Part shown: positions 9,475 to 18,713 of the stretch, piece after piece
Layout: every line of letters begins with the position of its first letter
How positions within the stretch are numbered: position 1 is the stretch's first letter
Source of the DNA: Candidatus Parabeggiatoa sp. nov. 2
Lineage (GTDB): Bacteria > Pseudomonadota > Gammaproteobacteria > Beggiatoales > Beggiatoaceae
Direction: 5' to 3'
DNA: 58,663 bases
Assembly: GCA_002085445.1 (NCBI GenBank)
Contig: NBMI01000084.1
Coordinates: 1 to 58,663 of the forward strand
The notes under the pieces: model-generated
The model's input: the letters and a program-made list of their open reading frames with translations, nothing else
Database searches by the model: none
What the model was told of the DNA's origin: nothing
Program-made: the position numbers and the translations under genes

Positions 9475-9791
9475 ATGGGAGATACAAAAGCTCATGAAGA
9501 CCGTAAAAATATAAAAAAACAAGAAAAACTAAGAAAAGCGCGTGCTTTTCAAAAACAGGCAGAACCTGGGGTGGTGAAAATGATTAATGATTAATGATTA
9601 ATGATTAATGATTAATGATTAATGATTAATGAATTAAAGAATACTTAAATGAGTGTTTTTAAAATAATAAAACTTCAAAAGGAATAAAAATTGGATCACG
9701 TTTTAGAACCAAAGGAACCTCCTTTTCATCACCCTAGGCAGAACCTGAAAAACAAGCTAAAAAACTTCAGGCGTTTACTGAAAATCGATGA
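9475..9791 (+). pseudogene. Small basic partner ORF of the Panacea gene, split by an insertion
   Basis: The ORF starts at ATG 9475 with a lysine-rich product (begins MGDTKAHEDRKNIKKQEK) and as it stands runs into an AATGATT array and stops at 9594. The 12-mer AGGCAGAACCTG occurs at 9557-9568 and again at 9736-9747. Skipping from the first to the second copy continues the same frame into EKQAKKLQAFTENR and a stop at 9791, giving about 47 residues of uniform lysine/glutamine-rich composition. I infer an intact small gene cut by about 167 bp with a 12-bp direct duplication. No family is recognised; a coiled-coil or nucleic-acid-binding helix is plausible. Confidence 0.55.
9569..9735. repeat. 167-bp inserted segment bounded by 12-bp direct repeats
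   Basis: The segment between the two AGGCAGAACCTG copies holds an AATGATT tandem array and AT-rich DNA. It has no transposase and no obvious inverted ends, so the mechanism (insertion versus repeat-mediated duplication) is open. Confidence 0.5.
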
Positions 9792-9968
9792 CCAAGTTTT
9801 CCACTACCGCCATGAGCGCTTCCTCTGCGCTCAAAGTTCAAGTACGTATCAGGGCACTACGAAAACCACGCTCGCTGGGGGGTTTAGTCTGCTTTAGCAG
9901 ACTTGAGCTTTTAGCTTGGGGATTTATCCCCAAGCGATATTTTGCTTCAATCAATTTAGGCGTTCATA

Positions 9969-10325
9969 ATGAGTGATAAACCAGTCAGTCAATTGGCTTG
10001 TGTCGTTTTAATATCATTAGCCTACCTCATCACGGCCGTGGTGATTTTTGGTTTTCTTGCCGGATTAGTTGCTATATTAAGTTTATTGAGTAGCAAAAAA
10101 CTTTCCCCAGTGGGGTACGTTTTTTCATCATCGGCCTTTTGGCTATTGTTAGCAACATCAGTGGGTCTTGTGAAAAGGTTTGGACAATGGTGGTATAAAA
10201 AGAGTGGATATGCTATCACTCAAAAAATAGAGTATTTGTCGATAGGAGTGGGAATATTCTTTTGGTTTATTTATTTTATGGGGCTTGTTTACAGCTTCAA
10301 TATACTCAATCTGTTAGAGTTATGA
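9969..10325 (+). CDS. Small membrane protein, unknown
   Basis: The 118-aa protein is not recognised. It has three predicted membrane segments: about residues 10-40, 47-66 and 90-112, with a short basic loop (KRFGQWWYKKSGYAITQK) between the second and third. The ATG at 9969 lies in a repeat-derived context without a clear ribosome site. A decayed partial copy of its central and C-terminal region lies about 470 bp downstream (10641-10773), showing that the sequence was duplicated locally. Confidence 0.6.
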   Translation: MSDKPVSQLACVVLISLAYLITAVVIFGFLAGLVAILSLLSSKKLSPVGYVFSSSAFWLLLATSVGLVKRFGQWWYKKSGYAITQKIEYLSIGVGIFFWFIYFMGLVYSFNILNLLEL

Positions 10326-10640
10326 ATTATTGAACCAAATATTTATCTGAATATCTATCGCTTTCGTGGCCGACATTTCTGGTACCTAAGTTTGTCGAGA
10401 AAATACGATCGGTTTCAAACCTCAACATGGCCCTCATTTGACGAGGGTTGGCTCCCTATTTAGTACAACGAATTACGCGGATAAACGAATTAAAAACGCG
10501 AAATACGAGCGGTTTCAAACGTCAACATGGCCCTCAATTGACGAAGGTTGGCTTTAAAATCAGAAAAGTCCACCCCGGGAAAATGATGTCATCGAGAAAT
10601 CGATGAGTCCTCCCCAAATATGATTCATGAATCGAGTCAT

Positions 10641-10773
10641 CCTAACACCATGTCGATTGTGAAAATGTTTGGACAATGATGGTATTAAAAAAACGGATAC
10701 GTTCTTACTCAAAAAATAAACGCTTTTTCTACAGGGGTGTGAATTATTCTTTTGGCTAGGCGCTTGTTTATAT
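10641..10773 (+). pseudogene. Decayed partial copy of the small membrane protein gene
   Basis: The DNA aligns by eye with about 10152-10290 of the preceding gene: shared stretches include GTTTGGACAATG, GGTAT, ACTCAAAAAATA and ATTCTTTTGG, with frameshifts and stops. It preserves the order of the parent but cannot encode the protein. Confidence 0.7.
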
Positions 10774-10962
10774 AGATTTTTAGAAAAATGACTTCACTTT
10801 ATATGACCCCTCGCCCCAAATCCCTTACCTGAAGTGGGCCAGGGCGAGGCTGAACACTGAGCAGATTTTGGCGCTTACATATTTTAAGCCGAAAATATTT
10901 GGCACGATCTTGTGAGTTTATTTTTCGCAAATGTCTTTTAACCAAATTTAATCTGTTTCTAA

Positions 10963-11343
10963 ATGAACTATCGAAAATTCCAAACAAGAAGATCAAATAT
11001 AAAATTCCATTATGCGTGTTTCGCTTGCAGGAAATCGTTTAAACATAAACCGGTAATAGACGGGGAAACTCTTACCTACAACTGTCCTGATTGTGGTGCC
11101 GAATTATGCAATATGGGGCCTGATTTGAAAGCACCCAAAAAACACGATTTTAAACAATGGAAAAAGGTTATTTTGTTAGCAAAAAACGGTGTCTGTTTTT
11201 ATTCTTATAGTGGCAATCCGGGGCCATTCCCTAAAAATATTGGGGAGGTTCCTAGATTCTTAGATGAAAGAAGATTGAAGTTAAGAACAGGCGGTAAAAT
11301 TTTATTGGATAAAATTAAAAACAGTCAATGCCGGGCGCGTTAG
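10963..11343 (+). CDS. Conserved zinc-ribbon protein of unknown function
   Basis: The 126-aa protein has a zinc ribbon made of two Cys pairs: YACFACRKSFK (near residue 18) and CPDCGAELCNMG (near residue 42). A KAPKKHDFKQWKKV motif and an aromatic-glycine segment (FYSYSGNPGPFP) follow. Similar short proteins with a CxxC ... CPxC head followed by an APKK block are common in bacteria as unnamed hypotheticals; I infer nucleic-acid or protein binding only from the ribbon. The ATG at 10963 has no strong ribosome site. Gene ends are flanked by repeats on both sides. Confidence 0.75.
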   Translation: MNYRKFQTRRSNIKFHYACFACRKSFKHKPVIDGETLTYNCPDCGAELCNMGPDLKAPKKHDFKQWKKVILLAKNGVCFYSYSGNPGPFPKNIGEVPRFLDERRLKLRTGGKILLDKIKNSQCRAR

Positions 11344-12370
11344 GGAAATCCACCAGCCGCGCAGTCTCCCTCTTTTGTAAAGCTTACTATTACCCATAAG
11401 TCTGTATCTAATTGAAAATTATGCCGGACTTAGTTTGCAACTACTGAGTCCGAAACGTTTCGGCGGCTGACAGTGGTTATAGTTGCCATTCAATAATATT
11501 TCTCCTCTTGTCGAAATGACAAGAGTGTTACGGGGCGCATTCCCGTTTTCACGGTTAAGTAAGTACAACGAATTACGCGGATAAACGAATTGAGTACAAC
11601 GAATTGCGCGGATAAACTAATTGAGTACAACTAATTACGCGGATAAACGAGTTAAAAACGCGGATAAACGTACTATCGATAAAAATTGACTTTTATCAAT
11701 CCTTATCGATAGCATAATCGCCATCGTTATTAACAAAGTACCCCGAAAATGGGAATGCGCCCGTGTTACGGATTTCTCCTTAAGTCGAAATGACAAGAAT
11801 GTTACGGATTTCTCCTTAAGTCGAAATGACAAAAGTGTTACGGATTTTTCCTTAAGTCGAAATGACAAGGGATGAGCGTGAAAATAATATACCCATAGAG
11901 AAAGAAAGTTTTTTAACTTTGTTTCGCTAAAGCGACTTCTACAAACATTAGGTTAAGTCGCTAAAGCGACTTCTACAAACATTAAGTCGCTAAAGCGACT
12001 ACTACAAACAAGCAAGTGTTACGGATGATAAGGTATCAACTTTCATCCGTTAGAATCAGAGAATATTAACTGGGTTTTTATTTTGAAGTGGAATGATTTA
12101 ATTAACCGCGACATAGAGTATCTCTTCAAGGTGGACGCAAGCCGCCAAACTAAAGTTTGGACTCCTGAAAAACCTCTAGGTAGTTACACTGGCTTTAATA
12201 ATACGCTTTTTGCTTGCTCATAGAGGTTTTAAAGTCAGCCCCAACGGGGCGAGATTAATATAGCCCCCAAAGGGGCGACATTAATAAAGCCAAGGGCACC
12301 GCCCCTAGCTTTAATAATACGCCTTATATATTAACCCGTCATAAAAATCCAAGTTATGACCATGTTGAGT
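11344..12370. repeat. Repeat-filled intergenic region
   Basis: It holds several copies of the AGTACAACGAATTACGCGG / ATAAACGAATT repeat (11561-11670), three tandem copies of GTTACGGATTTCTCCTTAAG followed by TCGAAATGACA (11764-11868), AAGTCGCTAAAGCGACTTCT repeats (11920-12010), and CCCCAACGGGGCGAxATTAA repeats (12238-12300). No gene is supported. Confidence 0.8.
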
Positions 12371-12835
12371 ATAACATTGGAGTTTGTGAGGTTTTTGGGT
12401 TCCGTCAGGTGGGCCATTAGCAAAATTGAAGCTATCAATTCGATAACATGGCCCACTTTGTGTGAATGAAAAATGAAAAAGGAGTTATTTACTGATAAGT
12501 CACGGATTTTTCGTTAAGTTCCGTATGACTCAACCTCCAAGGTTTATATAACATTGGAGTTTGTGAGGTTTTTGGGTTCCGTCAGGTGGGCCATTAGCAA
12601 AATTGAAGCTATCAATTCGACAACATGGCCCTCTTTATATTAATGAAAATTTTAAATTTTAAATTTTAACTTTAAAAATGAGTTATTTACTGATAAGTCA
12701 CGGATTTTTCGTTAAGTTTCGTATAAGTCAAGTTCCAAGGTTTCTATAACCTTGGATATTTTGAGGTTTTTGGGTTCCGTCAGGTGGGCCATTAGCAAAA
12801 TTGAAGCTATCAATTCGACAACATGGCCCTCTTTG
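12371..12835. repeat. Three tandem copies of a ~180-bp repeat
   Basis: Copies begin near 12371, 12547 and 12745 with ATAACxTTGGA and share TTTTTGGGTTCCGTCAGGTG, GGCCATTAGCAAAATTGAAG and a conserved ACATGGCCC end. The spacers between them also share GTCACGGATTTTTCGTTAAG. No coding potential is seen; the array lies downstream of the histidine kinase gene. Confidence 0.85.
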
Positions 12836-12917
12836 CAGGTTGTGGGCGGCCGGAGTCCAAACTTTGGCCTCTCAAATTTTACCAGATACCGGGTAGAAAA
12901 TAAAGAAATCCTATTTA

Positions 12918-14369
12918 TTAATTAATTGCTAGTGTCACAGTTACTTGAAGGCCGCCAGTTGGGCGGTTATTTAGCATAACTTCTCCACCGTGTCCGCGCA
13001 GGATGGAACGGGCGATGGACATGCCTAAGCCGATGCCGCCGGTGTCGCGGTTTCTGGAGGTTTCTAGGCGGATAAATGGCTCGAAGACTCGTTCATTGTC
13101 TTTGGTAGGAATGCCTGGGCCGTCGTCGTCAATGGTGATATGGAGTTCTGTTTGTTGTAATTGTATTGCTACTCGTGCTCGTTGTCCATAGCGAACGGCG
13201 TTTTCGATGAGATTACGCAGGGCGCGTTTGAGGCTGACGGGGCGGCAGGTATAGGGATATTGTTGTTCTTCGGTAAATTGCACATCTTGTCCCATGTCGG
13301 CCAGATCGTCGCATAGGCTGGCGACTAGGGCGGTTAAATCGACGCGACGGGTGTCTTCTTGGGCGGCCGCTTCGCGGGCAAAGGCTAACGCGGCTTCTGT
13401 CATCGCTTGCATTTCGTCTAGGGTAGCAAGGATTTTGCGGCGATTGTCAGTGTCTTCAAGAAATTCTGCCCGTAGTCGCAAGGTGGTGATGGGAGTTCGT
13501 AAATCATGCGAAATGGCGGCCAGCATCCGAGTGCGATCTTGGACGAAGCGTTGTAACCGTTGATTCATCTGGTTAAAGGCGCGAGTGGTTTGGCGGATGT
13601 CGGCCGGGCCGTGTTCTGGTAGCGGTGGGCTAACTTCGCCTCGTCCTAGCTTATCGGAAGCTATCGTCAGTGCTCGCAGCGGACGGGTAATGCGTTTTAT
13701 CATGAAGATCATGATGGCGGTGACGGCGATTGCCATAAATAACGTGGAAATGAAGGAAGACCAAACTAAGAGGCGGGGCAGTGGCAACGGGCGGATTTTT
13801 ATGTTGAGCCATTGTCCAGAACTCAAGACTATCGCAACGATAAATGCCAGCGGTTTGTGGTGCTTGTGGTAGTCTTTATAAAATATTCTGTCATGCTGTG
13901 AGGATTGGTCATGCCAAGCGGATTCATCACGCCAATGCCAGTCCCAATGGTTGTGGTGCGCTAATTTGTGATAAGCCTTTGGTGCAAACTGCACTCGCAC
14001 TTTTTCGGTATCTGCTTCTCCCAATAATTCCAGTAAGCGCTGTTGTAAGCGATTGTTAGCCTTTTTTTCAAACACTTCCATCTCAACCGCACTGTGTTCG
14101 GCTAATTGGAAATGTATCCAATCGCTGTCGGTTGCTTCAAGTATCCGCTCGTGCAAAGCCGGCGGCGTTTCTTCAAGCAAACGCACCACCGAGGCGATTC
14201 GCGTTAGGAGGCTTTCGCGTTTTTCGTGCAACAGCGCCAGCCGCCGTTCATCAGCAAATAGCCAGAAGCTGACGATATGGGAACCGAGCAGCGCCATCAA
14301 TAGTAACGCGATAGTTTGCCCGGCCAAACTTTGAGGCCATAAGCGCAAACACTTGAGAGAAATGTTCAT
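12918..14369 (-). CDS. Sensor histidine kinase with His-rich periplasmic domain
   Basis: This inner-membrane sensor kinase has an EnvZ/CpxA-like layout (483 aa): TM1 about residues 17-38, a periplasmic domain, TM2 about 200-225, HAMP to about 275, phosphoacceptor H288 in AAISHDLRTPIT, and an ATPase domain with N box (NLIENAVRYG), G1 (DDDGPGIP) and G2 (GGIGLGMSIAR). The periplasmic domain has a striking His/Trp/Asp-rich patch at about residues 133-171 (runs such as HHNHWDWHW and YHKHHK), consistent with binding Zn, Ni or Cu. The cognate OmpR-type regulator lies upstream on the same strand, separated by 390 bp of repeats, and a His-rich CpxP-like protein is divergent beyond that. Metal or envelope-stress sensing is inferred. 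Confidence 0.92.
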   Translation of the reverse strand: MNISLKCLRLWPQSLAGQTIALLLMALLGSHIVSFWLFADERRLALLHEKRESLLTRIASVVRLLEETPPALHERILEATDSDWIHFQLAEHSAVEMEVFEKKANNRLQQRLLELLGEADTEKVRVQFAPKAYHKLAHHNHWDWHWRDESAWHDQSSQHDRIFYKDYHKHHKPLAFIVAIVLSSGQWLNIKIRPLPLPRLLVWSSFISTLFMAIAVTAIMIFMIKRITRPLRALTIASDKLGRGEVSPPLPEHGPADIRQTTRAFNQMNQRLQRFVQDRTRMLAAISHDLRTPITTLRLRAEFLEDTDNRRKILATLDEMQAMTEAALAFAREAAAQEDTRRVDLTALVASLCDDLADMGQDVQFTEEQQYPYTCRPVSLKRALRNLIENAVRYGQRARVAIQLQQTELHITIDDDGPGIPTKDNERVFEPFIRLETSRNRDTGGIGLGMSIARSILRGHGGEVMLNNRPTGGLQVTVTLAIN

Positions 14370-14758
14370 ATATGGAACGGACTTTTAAACGGTGAACCAG
14401 CCAATAGTTTAAGTAAGTCATTGAATTATTGATAAAAAGTAAGTTATGTTCTATTTCAAAAAAAATAGGTACAGTGCCCTTTAGGGTACTTTAGCTTTTA
14501 GACAAACGTAGTAACGAGCGGAGCGAGATAACTGCTTTAGCTGTTGGCGGAAGTTATTTTTTAGCCGATCCTTATTGACACACTCAGTTATCGGCAAACG
14601 TTTTTGCTTCGCAAACATTGTGGCCGATTTCATTCGTATATACGGAACGTACTTCAAAACCGTGAAAATGAAAATGGGCCAATAAGTGATTAAATTGTTT
14701 GTAAAATTATTAGCTTATAAAAAAAAATCATTTTTCATTTTTCATTCTTCATTCTTCA
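14370..14758. repeat. Repeat insertion between regulator and kinase genes
   Basis: It contains the GTGCCCTTTAGGGTACTTxAGC repeat (14474-14495), a TTTAGCTGTTGGC palindromic piece and a TTTTTCATTCTTCATTC tract near the regulator's end. It separates two genes that are normally adjacent or overlapping. Confidence 0.65.
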
Positions 14759-15488
14759 TTAATATAACTGCTCCACCTCAGCGGCCAATTTATAGCCTCC
14801 CCCCCAGACGGTTTGGATCAGTGTAGGTTTTTTTGGATCGGCTTCGATTTTTTTTTCGCAGACGGCTGACTTGATTATCAATACTGCGATCAAATACGTT
14901 GGCTTCTTTGCCGCGTGTGAAGTCTAGTAACTGATCCCGGTTAAGTACTATTTGTGGGTGTTGAATAAATACCGTTAGCAATTTGAATTCGGCGGTGCTT
15001 AGAGGGATAGCCAGTTCATCTTTGCCAATCAGTTCGCGCCGATCCACGTCCAGAATCCAGTTATCAAATCGAAACTTGTTAGCAGACAAGGCTTCTTTTT
15101 GAAACGGCAAGCTGTGGGTGCGACGCATAACGGCTTTAATACGTGCTAACAATTCTCTTGGTTCAAAAGGCTTGGTGACATAATCATCGGCGCCGATTTC
15201 CAATCCTATCACGCGCTCTGTCGTTTCTGCCATGGCTGTTAACATGATCACTGGCAATTTGGTTGTTTCCCGTAGACTACGACATAAGGATAAGCCATCT
15301 TCGCCTGGCATCATAATGTCTAGTACTACCAAATCAATGGCGTGTTCACGCAACTGTTTTTTCATTGCCGCGCCGCCGTCGGCAACAGTTACCCGAAAGT
15401 TATGTTGTTTGAGGTATTGAGCCAAGAGTTCGCGGATTTCTCGGTGATCATCTACGACTAAGATGTGCGGTGAGGTTTCTGTTTCCAT
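14759..15488 (-). CDS. OmpR-family response regulator with a +1 frameshift in A9
   Basis: The product is a DNA-binding regulator with a receiver domain (about residues 8-120; acidic pocket VVDD, phospho-site D57 in LVVLDIMMPGEDG, conserved K in VTKPFEP) and a winged-helix DNA-binding domain. As sequenced, the uninterrupted frame reaches only 14790 (232 aa) and ends in a non-family tail. Removing one A from the nine-A run (14848-14856, T on the plus strand) restores IEADPKKPTLIQTVWGGGY, the normal winged-helix end, and the frame then stops at 14759 after EVEQLY. It is either a sequencing error, a recent mutation, or a slippage site that gives both forms. Pairs with the kinase at 12918. Confidence 0.88.
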
Positions 15489-16552
15489 CGGATGTTCTCG
15501 TTTAAAGGTACCTTAGAGTAACAGATTTCTCATATCAAAGAAATGACAGAAAGATAGTTGTACTTGCTGCCATTTGACAGACTTTATTACATCTTCATCG
15601 CTTGATGACATACTTTTGTGAAACTTTGTTGTTTTAATGTAGCCGTCGTCAACTGAGGAGACAATTCGTTTATCCGCACCTCAGCCAACAGCTAAAGCTG
15701 TTGTCTAAAAGCTTAAGTACCCTAAAGGGCACTAAAAATAGACTCCTCTCGTCGAAATGACAGACAGAGTTTGACGGTGAGTACGACGGATTTGCGGAAT
15801 AAGCGGATTTTATCGTCGCCAATTGAGACAATTCGTTTATCCGCGTAATTCGTTGTACTTAGTTTAAATATAGCCGTCGTCAACAGAGGAGACAATTCGT
15901 TTATCCGCACCTCAGCCAACAGCATCAGCCGTTGTCTAAAAGCTTAAGTACCCTAAAGGGCACTGACAATTCGTTTATCCGCGCAATTCGTTGTACTTAG
16001 TTTAAATATAGCCGTCGTCAACCGAGGAGACAATTCGTTTATCCGCACCTCAGCCAACAGCTAAAGCTGTTGTCTGAAAGCTTAAGTACCCTAAAGGGCA
16101 CTAAAGAGACAATTCGTTTATCCGCACCTCAGCCAACAGCTAAAGCAATTGGCTGAAAGCTTAAGTACCCTAAAGGGCACTAAAAATAGACTTCTCTCGT
16201 CGAAATGACAGACAGAGTTTGACGATGAGTACAACGGATTTGCGGAATAAACGGATTTATCATATCAAAGAAATGACAGAAAGATAGTTGTACTTGCTGT
16301 CGTTTGACAGACTTTGTTACATATTTATCGCTTGATGACAAACTTTTGTGAAACTTTGTTGTTTTAATGTAGCCGTCGCTAACTGAGGAGACAATTCGTT
16401 TATCCGCGCAATTCGTTGTACTTAGTTTAAATATAGCCGTCGCCAACTGAGGAGACAATTCGTTTATCCGCGTAATTCGTTGTACTTACTGTCATTAGTT
16501 GTACTTACTGTCATTACTTGTACTTACTGTAATTGGTTGTACTTAGTTTAAA
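15489..16552. repeat. Expanded divergent control region with duplicated block
   Basis: A block of about 138 bp next to the regulator start (15528-15665) is repeated at 16259-16396 before the CpxP-like gene; both contain AAATGACAGAAAGATAG and CTTTGTTGTTTTAATGTAGC. Between them are four to five copies of a unit joining ACAATTCGTTTATCCGC, CTCAGCCAACAGCTAAAGC and TAAGTACCCTAAAGGGCACT. A single original intergenic promoter region may have been duplicated and filled with repeats. Confidence 0.75.
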
Positions 16553-16597
16553 TTGCACGTTGACTTCGACTTAAAGCTTAACTTGGAGAAAAATACC

Positions 16598-17158
16598 CTG
16601 AAACACAGAAAACTTATCGTAATCGGTCTGGTTTCCGTTTTAGTTATCGGCGCTGTGTTCTTGCTGGCGCGGGCACACCATCATAGCAAGTACGGTTGCT
16701 ACGGCCATAAACCACACCACGGTTGGCATCACCAAGGCCCTCGCACGGGTTATTGGGGCCCCCAAGGTGGCTGGGGCCGTCATGCGCCTAGGGTTTTGTT
16801 CCGCCTCGAAAGACATATGAGCAGTTTAGCACTGAGCAAGGAGCAACGCAATCAAGTTTATGCGGTGCTAGATGAAGCTCGCCCGGTTTTGCGTAACCTG
16901 CACTTGGAGATGGGAGATAACCGACGTGCCTTAATGCAGTTAAGCCTCGCCGCGGAAAAATACTCGCAACAGTTAAATGAACTGGCGACGAAACAGGCAG
17001 AATTGAAGAAGAACCTCATTGTTAAAATCGGCGACGTGAAAAGTCAGGCCTTTGCTTTACTGGATGAGCAACAACAGGCCAGCTTTTTGAACCGGCAAGA
17101 AGACTTCCGTCAAGGGCCTTTCTGGAATCGGCCTGAACACCGTCGTTCCTGTTGGTAA
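16598..17158 (+). CDS. CpxP/Spy-like periplasmic protein, His-rich, probable CTG start
   Basis: This resembles the CpxP/Spy/ZraP group of small periplasmic helical chaperones and stress sensors. From the CTG at 16598 it is 186 aa: MKHRKL, a membrane-spanning signal (about residues 6-24), a His/Gly/Trp-rich stretch (HHHSKYGCYGHKPHHGWHH), then a helical domain with an LTxxQ-like LSKEQR motif and a Q-rich second helix. GGAG at 16585-16588 sits 9 nt before this CTG; the only in-frame alternative start is a TTG at 16553 without a ribosome site. The gene is divergent from the regulator-kinase pair, the arrangement of cpxP and cpxRA. The His-rich region matches the His-rich sensor of the kinase, suggesting shared metal binding. 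Confidence 0.8.
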   Translation: MKHRKLIVIGLVSVLVIGAVFLLARAHHHSKYGCYGHKPHHGWHHQGPRTGYWGPQGGWGRHAPRVLFRLERHMSSLALSKEQRNQVYAVLDEARPVLRNLHLEMGDNRRALMQLSLAAEKYSQQLNELATKQAELKKNLIVKIGDVKSQAFALLDEQQQASFLNRQEDFRQGPFWNRPEHRRSCW

Positions 17159-17272
17159 CAGCTTATCAAACTTTGGGAATCTGGGCCAATTCATGCTGAC
17201 CTTATAAATCAGTTAGTTATCGTTGGTATGATGGCCTAACCAATGGCCCAAAGCTGAAGCTTTGGGACTCCA

Positions 17273-17826
17273 TCCGCATGGGGATGCGTAATTTGGAGTC
17301 TCAAAGCGTAACATAACCCCTCATAGGGATGCGTAATCTGGAGCCCAAAGCTGAAGCTTTGGGACTCCTTCCGCATGGGGATGCGTAACGAGAGCATTAT
17401 TATCAGTCTCATAACCCCTCATGGGGATGCGTAACCTTGAAATAGACAAAGTCCAGAAATCGTCTGTCAGTCTCATAACCCCTCATGGGGATGCGTAACC
17501 TTGAAATAGACAAAGTCCAGAAATCGTCTGTCAGTCTCATAACCCCTCATGGGGATGCGTAACGAGAAATTAAGCTTTTTTATTATGCATAATTATCAGT
17601 CTCATAACCCCTCATGGGGATGCGTAACGAGAAATCAGTCTCATAACCCCTCATGGGGATGCGTAACGAGAAATTAAGCCTTTTTATTATGCATAATTAT
17701 CAGTCTCATAACCCCTCATGGGATGCGTAACTATTATACAACGATTCTGAAAATTTACTCACTATCATCTCATATCATCTCATCTCATAACCCTTCATCT
17801 CATAACCCCTCATGGGGATGCGTAAT
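17273..17826. CRISPR. Small degenerate CRISPR array
   Basis: Five identical 30-bp repeats start GTCTCATAACCCCTCATGGG and end GATGCGTAAC (17406, 17470, 17534, 17599, 17638); a sixth at 17703 lacks one G; a degenerate one ends at 17826. The core CCCCTCATGGGG is a short palindrome. Spacers are 34, 34, 35, 9 and 35 bp: the first two are identical, the third and fifth differ by one base and the fourth is a truncated version of them. At 17273-17389, three partial repeats are fused to the CCAAAGCTGAAGCTTTGG dispersed repeat. It lies about 890 bp beyond csc1, so it probably served the type I-D genes, but it is eroded. Confidence 0.75.
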
Positions 17827-18713
17827 CCGCGCGTTTTCTTGCTAATAATTAATTGTTACATAAGCTATTTTCCCCTTCGGGGTTGGGGCCTAATTAATAA
17901 TTAATTGTTAATTGTTAATTAGTTCCATCTAGTACGCTGTCAAATTAATTTTGTCGGATACGTCAAACGCACATCAAACACCCAACCAGCGCACGTAACG
18001 CACCCTACCCGACAAAACCGGTTTGACAAGGTACTAGGGCACTGAGTCGTACCCAATTCGTCTATTCGCGTCATTTTCCAGAGGCGTTGCCCCTAGCTTT
18101 AATAATACGCCCCTTTGGGGCTAATAGAGATTTTAAAGTTAGCCCCCAACGGGGCGATATTAATATAGCCTAGGGCACCGCCCCAAGAAAGCCCCAACGG
18201 GGCGATATTAATATAGCCTAGGGCATCGCCCCAAGAAAGCCCCAACGGGGCGATATTAATATAGCCTGGGGCACCGCCCCAGGCTTTGGGAGGAGATTAA
18301 TATAAAAAGGGGCATCGCCTGGGTGTTAAATCTGGGTTGATTTTTGTCGTTTTTTTTCAGCAGATTTTTATTCCATTTTTGATCCAAGTGGTGGGCAAGC
18401 GGGCCGAAATATTTTTTGAGTTCCGAGTGCCCGCTTACCCACCCTACAAATCAATGCCATTAAATTTAAGTTTTGTGCTAAGAAGGGACAGCATGACGAC
18501 GAATGGAAATCTTCCTCTGTTCAATCGCTTTGTTGTCAATTGAAGAAGTCATCTCGTTGCAAAAAAATGAATGACTCACAGTTAAGTGATTGTTTCAATA
18601 GAAGATTATAATTAATGATTAATGATTAATGATTAATGATTAATGATTAATGATTAATTTTGGACACTTGTGGGTAAAGGTAAGTTTTTAAAAAGGCGGG
18701 TTAGAGGGAATTT
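17827..18713. repeat. Repeat-filled intergenic region
   Basis: It holds TTAATTGTTAATTATTAAT-type tracts, three copies of a CCCCAACGGGGCGATATTAA / TATAGCCTxGGGCACCGCCC unit (18134-18285) and an AATGATT array (18610-18657). A 207-nt open frame at 18337 starts within repeats and looks like no known protein, so I do not call it. Confidence 0.7.

Noticed and set aside
11635..11868. Minus-strand ORF with three FRLKEKSVT repeats
   Set aside because: The repeats are the translated GTTACGGATTTCTCC tandem array; nothing else looks coding.
13003..14334. Several plus-strand ORFs opposite the histidine kinase
   Set aside because: They are mirror frames of a clear gene, with Ser/Arg-rich compositions typical of antisense frames.
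18337..18543. Hypothetical 68-aa ORF
   Set aside because: It has no ribosome site, is repeat-derived at one end and has no recognisable motif.
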